NCBI GenBank assembly: GCA_024103425.1
Contig: JAGFIS010000025.1
Coordinates: forward strand, 18,856 to 82,855
Source: Chitinophagaceae bacterium
GTDB taxonomy: Bacteria > Bacteroidota > Bacteroidia > Chitinophagales > Chitinophagaceae
Direction of reading: 5' to 3'
DNA length: 64,000 nucleotides
Each line of letters begins with the position of its first letter. Position 1 is the stretch's first letter. Below are positions 8,994 through 17,331 of the stretch, piece after piece. The notes under the pieces are model-generated. The model saw nothing but the letters and a program-made list of their open reading frames with translations, did no database searches and was not told the origin of the DNA. The position numbers and the translations under genes were made by a program.

Positions 8994-9001
8994 TACCTTT
9001 G
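8994..9001 (+). promoter_or_regulatory. Candidate -7 box TACCTTTG for the porin gene
   Basis: This is an exact TAnnTTTG match in the 223-bp gap before the porin start at 9146. It would give a leader of about 140 nt. No convincing -33 TTG was found at the usual spacing. Confidence 0.33.
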
Positions 9002-9145
9002 CGCCTGCTTTTGCAAATACAGAAACAATAATTGTTTTTATTGGTGATGAAAGTCAGGCAGAAGAATGACAATCATCAATTTGTGGTGATACTGCTTGAC
9101 GTCTTTTTGCAGGCATTTAATTGGAAAATACTAAATACAGTACCT

Positions 9146-10495
9146 ATGGCATATATTAAATTAGCCGGCAAGATTTTATCAGCAACCATTCTTTTTACAA
9201 CATCCTTTATTCCTTTTTCCGGTAGTGCTCAAACTGATGAAGCTGAAAACACATTCTCGGTGTCGGGGCAGTTACGGCCTAGATTAGAGTTCAGAGACGG
9301 GGCCTTCACACCTTTGGAAAAGGGGCAGGATCCTGCAGCTTTAATCAGCGAGAGAATCCGGTTAAATATGGATTATAATTATAAAGATGTACTGACGATA
9401 AGATTATCGCCTCAGGCAGTTGGTGTATGGGGACAGGAAAGCATGGTGCAGGGAGCAGAAAACAGCGGAAATAAAATAGCGCTTTTCGAGGCATGGTCGC
9501 AAGTGAAACTCGGTCGCGAGTGGGATATGAAGCTCGGCCGTCAGGTGATATCTCTCGATGATGAGCGGTTCTTCGGAGAGTTAGACTGGGCGCAGGGAGC
9601 ACGTGCACATGACGCCTTATCGTTTCTCTATCATAAAGATAATTATGAAGTAAAGGCTTTTCTGGCCTACAATCAGAACTACAAGGCTAATTATAATAAT
9701 AATCTTAACAACCCCACCGGAAATATCTATAATATGGATGGGGCATTCACTTATAAATGGATGCAGGCAATCTGGACCGGAATTCCGGTAAGCGAATCTT
9801 CAAAGATATCCTTCTTGTTTGCTAATGTTGGGATGCAAAACAGTACACCGCTGGCATCCGCTAAAACATTCTTCTCGCAGACAATTGGTTCTAATTTCAC
9901 TCATTCGTCAGGACAGTGGGGGCTCAACCTGGCTGCGTATTACCAGGGAGGCAAATCGGGTTTGAATAGTAAAGTGAGTGCATATATGCTGGCTGCAGGA
10001 GTTACGTATAAGCCGGATAGTAAATGGACTTTAGGATTAGAGAGTGACTGGTTGAGTGGTAATGATGTAGGATCGGTTCCCTCGAAGGATAAGGTTTTCA
10101 ATCCTTACTTCCACACGGGACATAAGTTTTACGGTTCTATGGACTATTTTGCCAATGGTAGTTCTGTCAAGGGGGCAGGTCTGGCAGACAATTATCTTAA
10201 AGCTAATTATAAGGCGAACGAGAAACTATCCTTAATGGTTACACTGCATCAGTTTACTACACCTAATGAAGTGAGAGGTCTGACGGAAAGTTACAGTAAA
10301 AGTCTTGGGCAGGAGGCCGACCTCAGCTTTGCATTAAAACTGAATAAGTTCACTACCATGGCCGGCGGCTATTCCTTTTATCTAACGAACAACACACTTA
10401 GATTTTTAAAGAATGCTTTCTTCGCGAGAGGTTATCAGCAGTGGGCGTGGTTGACATTTAATGTGAATCCCGTATTCTTCAAGACGAAGTGGTGA
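9146..10495 (+). CDS. Outer-membrane beta-barrel, alginate-export family porin, 449 aa
   Basis: I choose the ATG at 9146 because it opens a clean signal peptide (KILSATILFTTSFIPFSGSAQ). The frame extends upstream only through a TTG and an ATG in non-signal-like sequence. The mature protein is a predicted outer-membrane beta-barrel of alternating amphipathic strands. Its family-typical start is SGQLRPRLEFRDG, and the segment KLGRQVISLDDERFFGELDW is characteristic of the alginate export domain family. It ends in aromatic barrel strands (AWLTFNVNPVFF). The substrate is unknown: the family name reflects AlgE and does not prove alginate transport. Confidence 0.83.
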   Translation: MAYIKLAGKILSATILFTTSFIPFSGSAQTDEAENTFSVSGQLRPRLEFRDGAFTPLEKGQDPAALISERIRLNMDYNYKDVLTIRLSPQAVGVWGQESMVQGAENSGNKIALFEAWSQVKLGREWDMKLGRQVISLDDERFFGELDWAQGARAHDALSFLYHKDNYEVKAFLAYNQNYKANYNNNLNNPTGNIYNMDGAFTYKWMQAIWTGIPVSESSKISFLFANVGMQNSTPLASAKTFFSQTIGSNFTHSSGQWGLNLAAYYQGGKSGLNSKVSAYMLAAGVTYKPDSKWTLGLESDWLSGNDVGSVPSKDKVFNPYFHTGHKFYGSMDYFANGSSVKGAGLADNYLKANYKANEKLSLMVTLHQFTTPNEVRGLTESYSKSLGQEADLSFALKLNKFTTMAGGYSFYLTNNTLRFLKNAFFARGYQQWAWLTFNVNPVFFKTKW

Positions 10496-10665
10496 TGCCT
10501 ATACCTACCTGCAGCGTTCATACTCTATAGTATTAGATGCAACTGCAGGGTAAAGAGCTATATTGTTTGAGGTCACAGGCATGGATGGTGTAGAATAAGT
10601 ATTATGAAACTTCTGATTTCTTCTGAACTTCTTTCCACTCAAAATCATTATCTTTTCCCTACAAA

Positions 10666-11145
10666 ATGGATATCTTCTTAATCATATTATCAGCCATTTT
10701 TCTGATTATCGGAATACTCGGTTGCTTCTTGCCGGTATTACCCGGCCCTCCGCTGGCGTGGGGCGGATTATTACTGGCTGACTTTACGAAGTACGCAAGT
10801 TTCAGTAACCGTTTTCTAATCATCACGGCTGTAATTACAATCATCCTTACCATTCTCGATTTTATCATCCCTGCATTAGCGGTGAAGAAAAAAGGAGGCA
10901 GTAAGGCGGGGCAAAACGGTGCATTGATAGGCGCAATAGTAGGACTCTTTTTCGGGCCGTTCGGAATTATTTTAGGTCCATTTGTCGGTGCTTTTGTAGG
11001 TGAATTGCTGACTACCAGAAATAACGCAGAAAAGTCCCTGGAAATAGCACTTAGCTCGTTTATTGGTTTTTTGCTGAGCACCGGATTGAAGTTAATATGG
11101 TGCCTGATGATGCTGTTTTGGTTAATAAAAGCTCTCATACAATAA
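10666..11145 (+). CDS. DUF456 membrane protein, 159 aa
   Basis: This is a small polytopic inner-membrane protein with Gly-rich helices. The segments GCFLPVLPGPPLAWGGLL (about residues 19-36), GALIGAIVGLFFGPFG and GPFVGAFVGELL are typical of DUF456. The function of the family is unknown. It stands alone in a 170-bp/94-bp gap between the porin and the DUF808 gene, all on the plus strand. Confidence 0.88.
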   Translation: MDIFLIILSAIFLIIGILGCFLPVLPGPPLAWGGLLLADFTKYASFSNRFLIITAVITIILTILDFIIPALAVKKKGGSKAGQNGALIGAIVGLFFGPFGIILGPFVGAFVGELLTTRNNAEKSLEIALSSFIGFLLSTGLKLIWCLMMLFWLIKALIQ

Positions 11146-11212
11146 CCTGCATAGAGATCTGTCATTATCATTCTCAGAAATAAAAAAATATATCACTTCT
11201 TTATGGAGTAGA

Positions 11213-11220
11213 TATATTTG
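11213..11220 (+). promoter_or_regulatory. Candidate -7 box TATATTTG for the DUF808 gene
   Basis: An exact TAnnTTTG match lies 19 bp before the ATG at 11240, the expected distance for a short leader. No obvious -33 TTG is seen. Confidence 0.38.
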
Positions 11221-11239
11221 TCACTCATAAATTTAATTT

Positions 11240-12145
11240 ATGGCCTCCGGACTTTTTGCATTATTAGATGATATTGGAAGTTTGATGGACGATGTAGCGC
11301 TGGCAACAAAGATAGCTACGCAAAAAACAGCGGGCATCTTGGGTGATGATCTGGCGGTAAATGCGGAGAAGTCTGTCGGTTTTGTTTCTTCAAGAGAATT
11401 ACCTGCACTGTGGGCTATTTCAAAAGGATCGTTGGTGAACAAAGCCATCATCATTCCTCTGGTATTTCTCCTTAATATTTTTTTTCCCGTAGCAATAAAA
11501 GTGATTTTGGTTATTGGAGGAGGCTTTCTGGCCTACGAGGGTGCAGAGAAGATTATAGAATACTTTTTTCATCGACACTCTACAAAACAAACTGCTCAAA
11601 AAAAACATCAGGAACTGAAAGCAGATGATAATTCAGAAAAACAAAAAGTACTGAGTGCCATTCGTACTGATTTTATTCTTTCTCTTGAAATAGTAATCAT
11701 CGCATTAAGTACTGTATTGGATAAAGGGCTTTGGTTGCAAATAGTAACAGTGCTCGCAGTATCGCTTGTTGCTACAGTTGGGGTATATGGAATAGTTGCG
11801 CTCATTGTACGAATGGATGATTTGGGGTACAAACTCATCAGGAAAACAAGTGGTAAGGGCTTGGGTTTTATTATAGGAAGATTGTTGGTAGTGGCCTTGC
11901 CGGTAGTTATAAAAGTGTTGAGTGTAGTTGGCACTGTGGCTTTGTTGATGGTAGCCGGAGGTTTATTACTGCATAATATCCCTTTTATGCATCATTTGAC
12001 AGAATTTCTTCCGGAGATAATAGCCAGTTTGCTTATAGGTCTTGTGTCGGGAACTATTGTCTTTGTAGGAGTATGGGGAATAGGGAGATTGGTCAATATT
12101 ATTTTGAAAAGAAAAGTTACCTCGAATTCTGCGGGACAGGATTAA
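11240..12145 (+). CDS. DUF808 (YedI-like) inner-membrane protein, 301 aa
   Basis: The protein opens with MASGLFALLDDIGSLMDDVA, the hallmark of the DUF808/YedI family. The conserved GILGDDLAVNAEKSVGF and about seven predicted membrane helices follow (for example IIPLVFLLNIFFPVAIKVILVIGGGFLAYEGAEK as the first pair). A charged linker (about residues 112-135) is followed by ALSTVLDKGLWLQI. The function is unknown. A 12-bp-stem hairpin ends this region and separates it from the convergent DUF6600 gene. Confidence 0.92.
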   Translation: MASGLFALLDDIGSLMDDVALATKIATQKTAGILGDDLAVNAEKSVGFVSSRELPALWAISKGSLVNKAIIIPLVFLLNIFFPVAIKVILVIGGGFLAYEGAEKIIEYFFHRHSTKQTAQKKHQELKADDNSEKQKVLSAIRTDFILSLEIVIIALSTVLDKGLWLQIVTVLAVSLVATVGVYGIVALIVRMDDLGYKLIRKTSGKGLGFIIGRLLVVALPVVIKVLSVVGTVALLMVAGGLLLHNIPFMHHLTEFLPEIIASLLIGLVSGTIVFVGVWGIGRLVNIILKRKVTSNSAGQD

Positions 12146-12149
12146 TGGT

Positions 12150-12183
12150 AAAAAAAACTGAGATACATTGCTGTATCTCAGTT
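12150..12183 (-). terminator. Rho-independent terminator between convergent genes
   Basis: A perfect 12-bp stem (AACTGAGATACA at 12156-12167, TGTATCTCAGTT at 12172-12183) encloses a 4-nt loop. Read on the minus strand, the stem is followed by a run of eight T (12150-12157 on the plus strand is A), so it terminates the DUF6600 gene. It may also slow transcription from the DUF808 gene, but lacks a T-tract on that side. Confidence 0.85.
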
Positions 12184-12211
12184 CAATCACCAAATAACCA
12201 TTATCCTTTTT

Positions 12212-13525
12212 TTAATTCTTCCTGAAGGTTCTGACGTTTGTTTGCGTCTGGTTGGTTTTCTGTTCAACTTGTCTTACCGGAGGTGTTGGCTGGACTTTTT
12301 GTGCAGGCCTCGCTTTCATGTCCGGTACGGTGGTTCTTGCCGGAGGGGTAGGTGCTTTTTTAGAGGCTTCGTTAGGGAAAACTCTCGTATTACTGTTTGT
12401 CCTTGGAGTAATTTCTCTGTTGTTAATCCGTCTGTCAACCGGTGTTGTTTTCTCAAATGTCCCGCCGTTCCTTTGGATGTCCAGATCAGGGTTTCTCCTG
12501 ACAGGATACTGCTTCCTTACAGCCTCATCAACATTTGTCTTCCGGTCGGGGAAAACTCTGGAATTATTTCTATCGTTTCTGACCGGTTCGTCTATCTCTC
12601 GTTTCGGAGGGTTGATAATGCCTTTGTCATTTTTGATTGGGTTATCTATTTCACGCTTTTGCGGATTGATGATTCCTCTGTCTGCATCCTTTATGCTTGG
12701 CTCTTTTTCAACATCTCTGTCAAACTTTCTTACAGGTGCATCCAGCACTTTCTTGGGCTTTACCTCAGAGAGATCAGTTTGTTTTACTACCGGCCTGTAA
12801 ATGGCAATCTCATTATTCCTGATTTCTGAAGTGCCCGGGGTTGTTCTGTTAACTACACGTACAGGAGCAATCCTCTGATGGGTTTGTCTTTCCACTTCAG
12901 TCACTCGTGGTCCGGCATTGTAGGTTCTGTTTGTACTGTTATCGTAGTAATTATTATTAATAATGGTAGTATTATTAATAATAGTCACGTTATGAGAATT
13001 GCGCACATAATGCTTGCCAAGGTTTGCGCTGTTGATATATCTGGATGGGACAAAGCACCAGTTTCTATTGGGTATCATGTTAATATGAATATTGATATTC
13101 ATACCCGGCCCGAGCGGCGCCCATCCGTAGTAACCCGGACTGTTGCCCCATACTACCCAGGCAGGTGCCCATTCGTAACCCGGTACCCAAATCCAACCGT
13201 AAAAATTATCGTAAGTCCATCGACCATAGTGAAACGGAGCCCACCCCCATTTGTAGTTAGATTTCCACGTCCACCCAAAAGAGGTATAAACCCAGCGACC
13301 GTTGGTAGAGTAGGGGTGGAATCCTCTTTCAAAGGGAGACCATACATATCCGTATTGGGTATTATAAATCCAGTTTCCATAGGGGCTCAGTTCATCATAA
13401 AACTGCTGATAAGTAACACCTCCTCCGGGTGTATAATAATCATTCTGTGCATAGTTTCTTGAGAAACTACACGAACCCATGATTACCATGGCTGCACCAA
13501 GTATTAAATAATGTATTTTTTTCAT
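12212..13525 (-). CDS. DUF6600-type lipoprotein with WAP/YGxW aromatic repeats, 437 aa
   Basis: The signal sequence ends in a lipobox (MVIMGSCSF, Cys at about residue 18). Residues 30-170 form Trp/Tyr/Gly-rich repeats such as YGNWIYN, YGYVWSPF, GRWVYTSFGWTW, WAPFHYGRW and YGWAPLGPG, typical of DUF6600. Next is an Asn-rich segment (IINNTTIINNNYYDN), then a long basic, Pro-rich, disordered C-terminus with repeated PKREIDNPIKND-like units (about residues 265-330). I prefer the second ATG, giving MKKIHYLIL; the first adds three residues. The gene is convergent with DUF808. Its function is unknown, possibly a surface or peptidoglycan-associated protein. Confidence 0.78.
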   Translation of the reverse strand: MKKIHYLILGAAMVIMGSCSFSRNYAQNDYYTPGGGVTYQQFYDELSPYGNWIYNTQYGYVWSPFERGFHPYSTNGRWVYTSFGWTWKSNYKWGWAPFHYGRWTYDNFYGWIWVPGYEWAPAWVVWGNSPGYYGWAPLGPGMNINIHINMIPNRNWCFVPSRYINSANLGKHYVRNSHNVTIINNTTIINNNYYDNSTNRTYNAGPRVTEVERQTHQRIAPVRVVNRTTPGTSEIRNNEIAIYRPVVKQTDLSEVKPKKVLDAPVRKFDRDVEKEPSIKDADRGIINPQKREIDNPIKNDKGIINPPKREIDEPVRNDRNNSRVFPDRKTNVDEAVRKQYPVRRNPDLDIQRNGGTFEKTTPVDRRINNREITPRTNSNTRVFPNEASKKAPTPPARTTVPDMKARPAQKVQPTPPVRQVEQKTNQTQTNVRTFRKN

Positions 13526-13534
13526 TTTTCTCAT

Positions 13535-13889
13535 TTTTATGATTCATATAATTATGACGATTATTGGACAGAATAGGTAAGCGAGGTTTAGTGTGCATGG
13601 GCGTTTTAACGCTGCTTTAACCAAATGCGGGGAAACACTTGTTATACAGACTTTAGACTGATTAGCGAAAGACTGGCGTTTATTTGTTTATGCGTTTATC
13701 TGTTTATTTACTCAGGTGTCTTTTTCAGGCTTCCACTGGACCTGACGAATGAATGTCAGACCGGGTGATGTGGCATTAACTATCTTCTTTTTTTTGTCGG
13801 TGCCTCCCGGGTGGTAGAGAGGACACTGCATTAGAAAACAGAGTTGAAAGAAATTATCAAAATCTGTTCTTATCAGCAATAATTTTAGG
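13535..13889. other. Non-coding gap upstream of tRNA-Leu
   Basis: About 355 bp contain no credible gene. A low-complexity stretch at about 13675-13712 repeats GTTTATnTGTTTAT-like units; its complement resembles the AAACnnATAAAC repeats at 23040-23115. The right end leads into the tRNA promoter. The DUF6600 promoter should lie near 13540-13620 on the minus strand but shows no clear TAnnTTTG. Confidence 0.5.
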
Positions 13890-13897
13890 TAAATTTG
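13890..13897 (+). promoter_or_regulatory. -7 box TAAATTTG of tRNA-Leu
   Basis: An exact TAnnTTTG box ends 10 bp before the tRNA 5' end, placing the start of transcription a few bases before mature tRNA. Because tRNA 5' ends are fixed, this is the best internal evidence that this genome uses the Bacteroidota sigma-A -7 box. Confidence 0.6.
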
Positions 13898-13907
13898 CAG
13901 CCTCGTT

Positions 13908-13993
13908 GCGGAGGTGGCGAAACTGGTAGACGCGCTACTTTGAGGTGGTAGTGCCCTTAACTGGGCTTGGGAGTTCGAATCTCCTCTTCCGCA
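13908..13993 (+). tRNA. tRNA-Leu(GAG)
   Basis: The 86-nt sequence folds as a class II tRNA. The acceptor stem GCGGAGG pairs with CTTCCGC (one G-U), with discriminator A. The D-arm contains AAACTGGTAGA. The anticodon loop TTGAGGT gives anticodon GAG (Leu, CUC/CUU). There is a long variable arm, and the T-loop is TTCGAAT. CCA is not encoded (ACCC follows). A strong terminator lies directly downstream, so it is a single-tRNA transcript. Confidence 0.96.
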
Positions 13994-14003
13994 CCCGATA
14001 AAA

Positions 14004-14028
14004 GCCCGTGTTTTGACACGGGTTTTTT
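14004..14028 (+). terminator. Terminator of tRNA-Leu
   Basis: A stem CCCGTG (14005-14010) and CACGGG (14017-14022) with loop TTTTGA is followed by six T. It is 11 bp after the tRNA and before the convergent priA end. Confidence 0.88.
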
Positions 14029-14046
14029 AATTACCGGCTGCTTTTA

Positions 14047-16518
14047 TCAGGCCGGATCTACATCCGGTATGATCACGACACTTCTAAAGCGTCTGTCTGC
14101 CTGTAATAAATGGATATTGTTCATGATAATCTGCTTCTGAATTTCAAGTTTCTTTCTGTCGGGAGGCAGCTTCATTATAATCTCCTGCAGATATTGATTC
14201 CTGATTCTGGAAATGACAGGCTCTGCCGGACCGAGAAAGTTTTGGAAGTTTTTAGAAAGCAGCTCGCCAAAAATGCGCGCTGCATCCTTAACAACCTCAG
14301 TTTTCTTATGCTTGAAGGTGATTTTAAGCAGCCGGCTGAATGGCGGATAATAAAATTCATTTCGTTTGGCAATTTCGCTATTGTACATAGCTTCATAGTC
14401 GTGGTTTTTAACCATTTCCAGAACAGGGTGATCTGTTCGGGTTGCCTGTATGAGCACTTCACCGACACCGCTCTTTCTTCCTGCCCTGCCGCTAACCTGC
14501 TCGAGCATTTGAAAGGCTCTTTCGTTAACACGGAAGTCTGAGAAACTCATCAGACTATCGGCATCCGTAACACCAATCAACATCACGTTGGCGAAGTCCA
14601 ATCCTTTTACTACCATCTGTGTGCCTGCAAGAATATCTATATTGTGTTGTTCGAAACGTTTAATTAACTGGTCATGCCCGTATTTTCCTTTCACTGAATC
14701 GTAGTCCATCCGTGCAATTTTTGCGTTGGGAAATTCTTCGATAAGCCCCTCTTCTATTTTTTCGGTTCCAAAATTTCTTTCTACCCAGTTGGTACTGCCG
14801 CATCCCGGACACTGAACTAATTTACTGTACACATTACCGCAATAATGACAATGCAGTTTATTGGAACTTTTATGCAGTGTGAGGCTCACATCACAGTTCA
14901 CACATTTGGGAATATATCCGCAGGTGCCACAGATGAGAAAGGGACTGTATCCACGACGGTTTTGGAACAGAATTACCTGTTTCTTGTTCTTAAGGTTATC
15001 TTCAATAGCTGCTTTCAACTGAGGCGACAAAAGGGATTTCTGTTTGGCAGATGAAGCCACTGCCTTCATATCTACAATACGGATATCGGACAGTTGCGCC
15101 TTGCCATATCGTTCATTCAGTTTTATCAGGCCGTATTTTCCCCTCGTAGCATTATAATAACTTTCAATAGAAGGGGTAGCACTGCCCATCAACACTTTTG
15201 CATCAAAAAGCGTGGAATAATAGATTGCTGCATCGCGCGCATTGTATCTTGGTGCCGGATCAGACTGTTTAAAAGAGCTGTCCTGCTCCTCGTCAATAAT
15301 GATAAGTTCAAGATTGCTGAACGGAAGGAAGAGTGCGCTGCGGGCACCAACAACTACATTTACTTCCCCGCTTTTTACCTTGTTCCAGATCTCCATACGC
15401 TCTTTACTACTGAAGCGCGAATGGTAGATCGCGACATTGCCTCCGAAACTTTTCTGAAGTCTCCGGATAATCTGGGTTGTTAGTGTGATCTCCGGAAGGA
15501 GATAGAGTATTTGTTTTTTGCGTTTGATCAGTTCGCTGATCATGTGCATGTATATCAGCGTTTTTCCGCTTCCGGTGACACCGAAGAGGAGGGAAATATT
15601 TTTTTGTTTGAAGCTGTCTTGTATTTCTTTCAGTGCTTTCTGCTGAGTCTTATTTAACTCGAAGTCGAGGTGATTGATTTTTGGCAATGCCGGAAGTCTG
15701 TCGACAGTCCTGTTATCAATGATCAGGATATTCTTGTCTACAAGACCTTTTAGTTGGGCTGATGTGGCTCCTACTTTTTTCAACAGGTCACTTTGTTTCA
15801 CTTCACCTTCTGTTCGTGCATAGTGAAGGTAAGCCAGAAGCAGTTCCAACTGTTTAGGTGCTCTTCCCAGACTATCCATCAGTTTGTTCATCTCATCATC
15901 AGAATCATACTGAGGATTCAGGGTGACAAAGTTTTCCTTTTTGGGCTTGTAGGTATTTTCAAGTGACTCAAATATGTAACAGACTTCTTTCTCCACCAGT
16001 CTTCTCAGCAACGGATATACATTAGCGACGCCTGCTACCTTTTTCACCTCAGACAGTCTCAGTTCTTTTTTTATGAGCAGGGCTTCTACCAGAATAAACT
16101 CATCATCCGAAAGCGATGAGAAATCTTCCCCATAATCTTCGTTGAAAACGATAATCGATTCACTGCTGAGTTTCAGGTGTGCCGGCAGGGCAGCGATCAT
16201 TACTTCCCCTTCGCTACACATATAGTATTCGCTCATCCATTGCCACAGTTGCAGTTGCTGCGAATAAATAACGGGGTCTTTATCGATAATGCTGACAATA
16301 TCTTTTGTCTCAAACCCCGGTTGAGCGCAGAAATCTTTTACAATCCCCGAGTATCTTTTATTTTTTCCGAAAACGACTTCGACACGGCAGCCGGGTTGCG
16401 CTTCATCTCTTAAATGACCCGGAACCGAATAAGTGTAATTTTTCGGCACGGCCAATGGCAGGATTACCTCTACCCACTTTTTACTTTCTCTTCCGGCTGA
16501 ATTGTCTTTCCCTTCCAT
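14047..16518 (-). CDS. priA: Primosomal replication restart helicase PriA, 823 aa
   Basis: This is an SF2 3'-to-5' DNA helicase that reloads the replisome at abandoned forks. The N-terminal DNA-binding domain (3'BD, VILPLAVPKNYTYSVP) is followed by the helicase lobes with Walker A FGVTGSGKTL. Motif II reads IIDEEQD (family usual DEEH), motif III is MGSATPS, and QVSGRAGR comes later. Eight zinc-binding Cys lie in pairs (CGTCGY, CVNCD, CHYCG, CPGCGS) at about residues 525-575. Length is standard. It is convergent with tRNA-Leu and upstream of nothing obvious in an operon. Confidence 0.96.
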   Translation of the reverse strand: MEGKDNSAGRESKKWVEVILPLAVPKNYTYSVPGHLRDEAQPGCRVEVVFGKNKRYSGIVKDFCAQPGFETKDIVSIIDKDPVIYSQQLQLWQWMSEYYMCSEGEVMIAALPAHLKLSSESIIVFNEDYGEDFSSLSDDEFILVEALLIKKELRLSEVKKVAGVANVYPLLRRLVEKEVCYIFESLENTYKPKKENFVTLNPQYDSDDEMNKLMDSLGRAPKQLELLLAYLHYARTEGEVKQSDLLKKVGATSAQLKGLVDKNILIIDNRTVDRLPALPKINHLDFELNKTQQKALKEIQDSFKQKNISLLFGVTGSGKTLIYMHMISELIKRKKQILYLLPEITLTTQIIRRLQKSFGGNVAIYHSRFSSKERMEIWNKVKSGEVNVVVGARSALFLPFSNLELIIIDEEQDSSFKQSDPAPRYNARDAAIYYSTLFDAKVLMGSATPSIESYYNATRGKYGLIKLNERYGKAQLSDIRIVDMKAVASSAKQKSLLSPQLKAAIEDNLKNKKQVILFQNRRGYSPFLICGTCGYIPKCVNCDVSLTLHKSSNKLHCHYCGNVYSKLVQCPGCGSTNWVERNFGTEKIEEGLIEEFPNAKIARMDYDSVKGKYGHDQLIKRFEQHNIDILAGTQMVVKGLDFANVMLIGVTDADSLMSFSDFRVNERAFQMLEQVSGRAGRKSGVGEVLIQATRTDHPVLEMVKNHDYEAMYNSEIAKRNEFYYPPFSRLLKITFKHKKTEVVKDAARIFGELLSKNFQNFLGPAEPVISRIRNQYLQEIIMKLPPDRKKLEIQKQIIMNNIHLLQADRRFRSVVIIPDVDPA

Positions 16519-16568
16519 CTCTTCAAAAATACGATGTATCGAAGTAAGAATTCAGAAAGGGGGGCTGT

Positions 16569-17312
16569 CTATCTGGTTAATTTAACCAGTTCTTCAGACA
16601 TCAGGCAGTGAGTGCGGTTTTTTAGTGTTTTGATGTCGTCAGTAATCAATCCTGTAGTAGAAATGGGAGGCAAAAATACAGCCCTGCACGTGCCGGGTGT
16701 CATGGAGAAAATACTGTGCTGGTTGAGCCGCTTGCTCGTGTCAGGAAATAAAACCGGCAGTATGGGAAGTTGCAGCTCTATGGCAAGGCGAAAGGCTCCG
16801 TCATAAAACTCTTTCAAAGGTTGATCAGTCTGATTAAAAGTGCCTTCAGGATAGATGGAAATTGAGATTCCCTCTTCGGCAGTCTGTTTCATTTTCTCGA
16901 CGCTGGCTTTCCTGTCTTCAGCATTATCTCTTTTTATGGTGATCGCTCCCGATTTATAAATGAATCCGAATATCGGAATCTTCGTCATCTCTGCTTTACC
17001 GAGGATGCGCAACGTCCGCCAACGGGTGGCCAGCAACATCATAGGGATATCCATATAAGAAATATGGTTGCTGACAATTATGAAAGTGGTATCCCTGCTG
17101 TAGTATTTTTTGTTGACAGGTAGGAATCTGATACCTGTGAAAAAGAAGAAAAGTGTGGCCCAGAGCCTGGCGATCTTGTACACCCAGTTGCCGTCAGCCG
17201 GGAAAGGAAAGAATGAAACAATGATGAAAAACGGAAACAGAATCAGCATTAGAGCTAAGAAGATTACAAATCCGTAGACAGAAAAGAGGAAAGTGATAAT
17301 CTTCTTAAACAT
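16569..17312 (-). CDS. 1-acyl-sn-glycerol-3-phosphate acyltransferase (PlsC family), 247 aa
   Basis: This is an integral membrane acyltransferase that esterifies position 2 of lysophosphatidate. The HX4D catalytic motif is NHISYMD (about residues 82-88) and the glycerol-phosphate site is YPEGTFN (about 154-160). The N-terminus carries two hydrophobic helices (FLFSVYGFVIFLALMLILFPFF region). Length and motif spacing fit PlsC. It lies 19 bp beyond topA on the same strand and could be co-transcribed with it. Confidence 0.93.
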   Translation of the reverse strand: MFKKIITFLFSVYGFVIFLALMLILFPFFIIVSFFPFPADGNWVYKIARLWATLFFFFTGIRFLPVNKKYYSRDTTFIIVSNHISYMDIPMMLLATRWRTLRILGKAEMTKIPIFGFIYKSGAITIKRDNAEDRKASVEKMKQTAEEGISISIYPEGTFNQTDQPLKEFYDGAFRLAIELQLPILPVLFPDTSKRLNQHSIFSMTPGTCRAVFLPPISTTGLITDDIKTLKNRTHCLMSEELVKLTR

Positions 17313-17331
17313 TACTGATTAGAGAAGCATT

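Noticed and set aside
9032..9145. TTG or ATG starts upstream of the porin start
   Set aside because: The added residues are not signal-peptide-like and the ATG at 9146 begins a clean signal peptide.
12242..12829. Long open frames (up to 195 codons) on the plus strand opposite the DUF6600 gene
   Set aside because: They mirror the Pro/Arg/Asn-rich minus-strand gene, have no start context or family features, and the sense gene has a clear lipoprotein signal and aromatic repeats.
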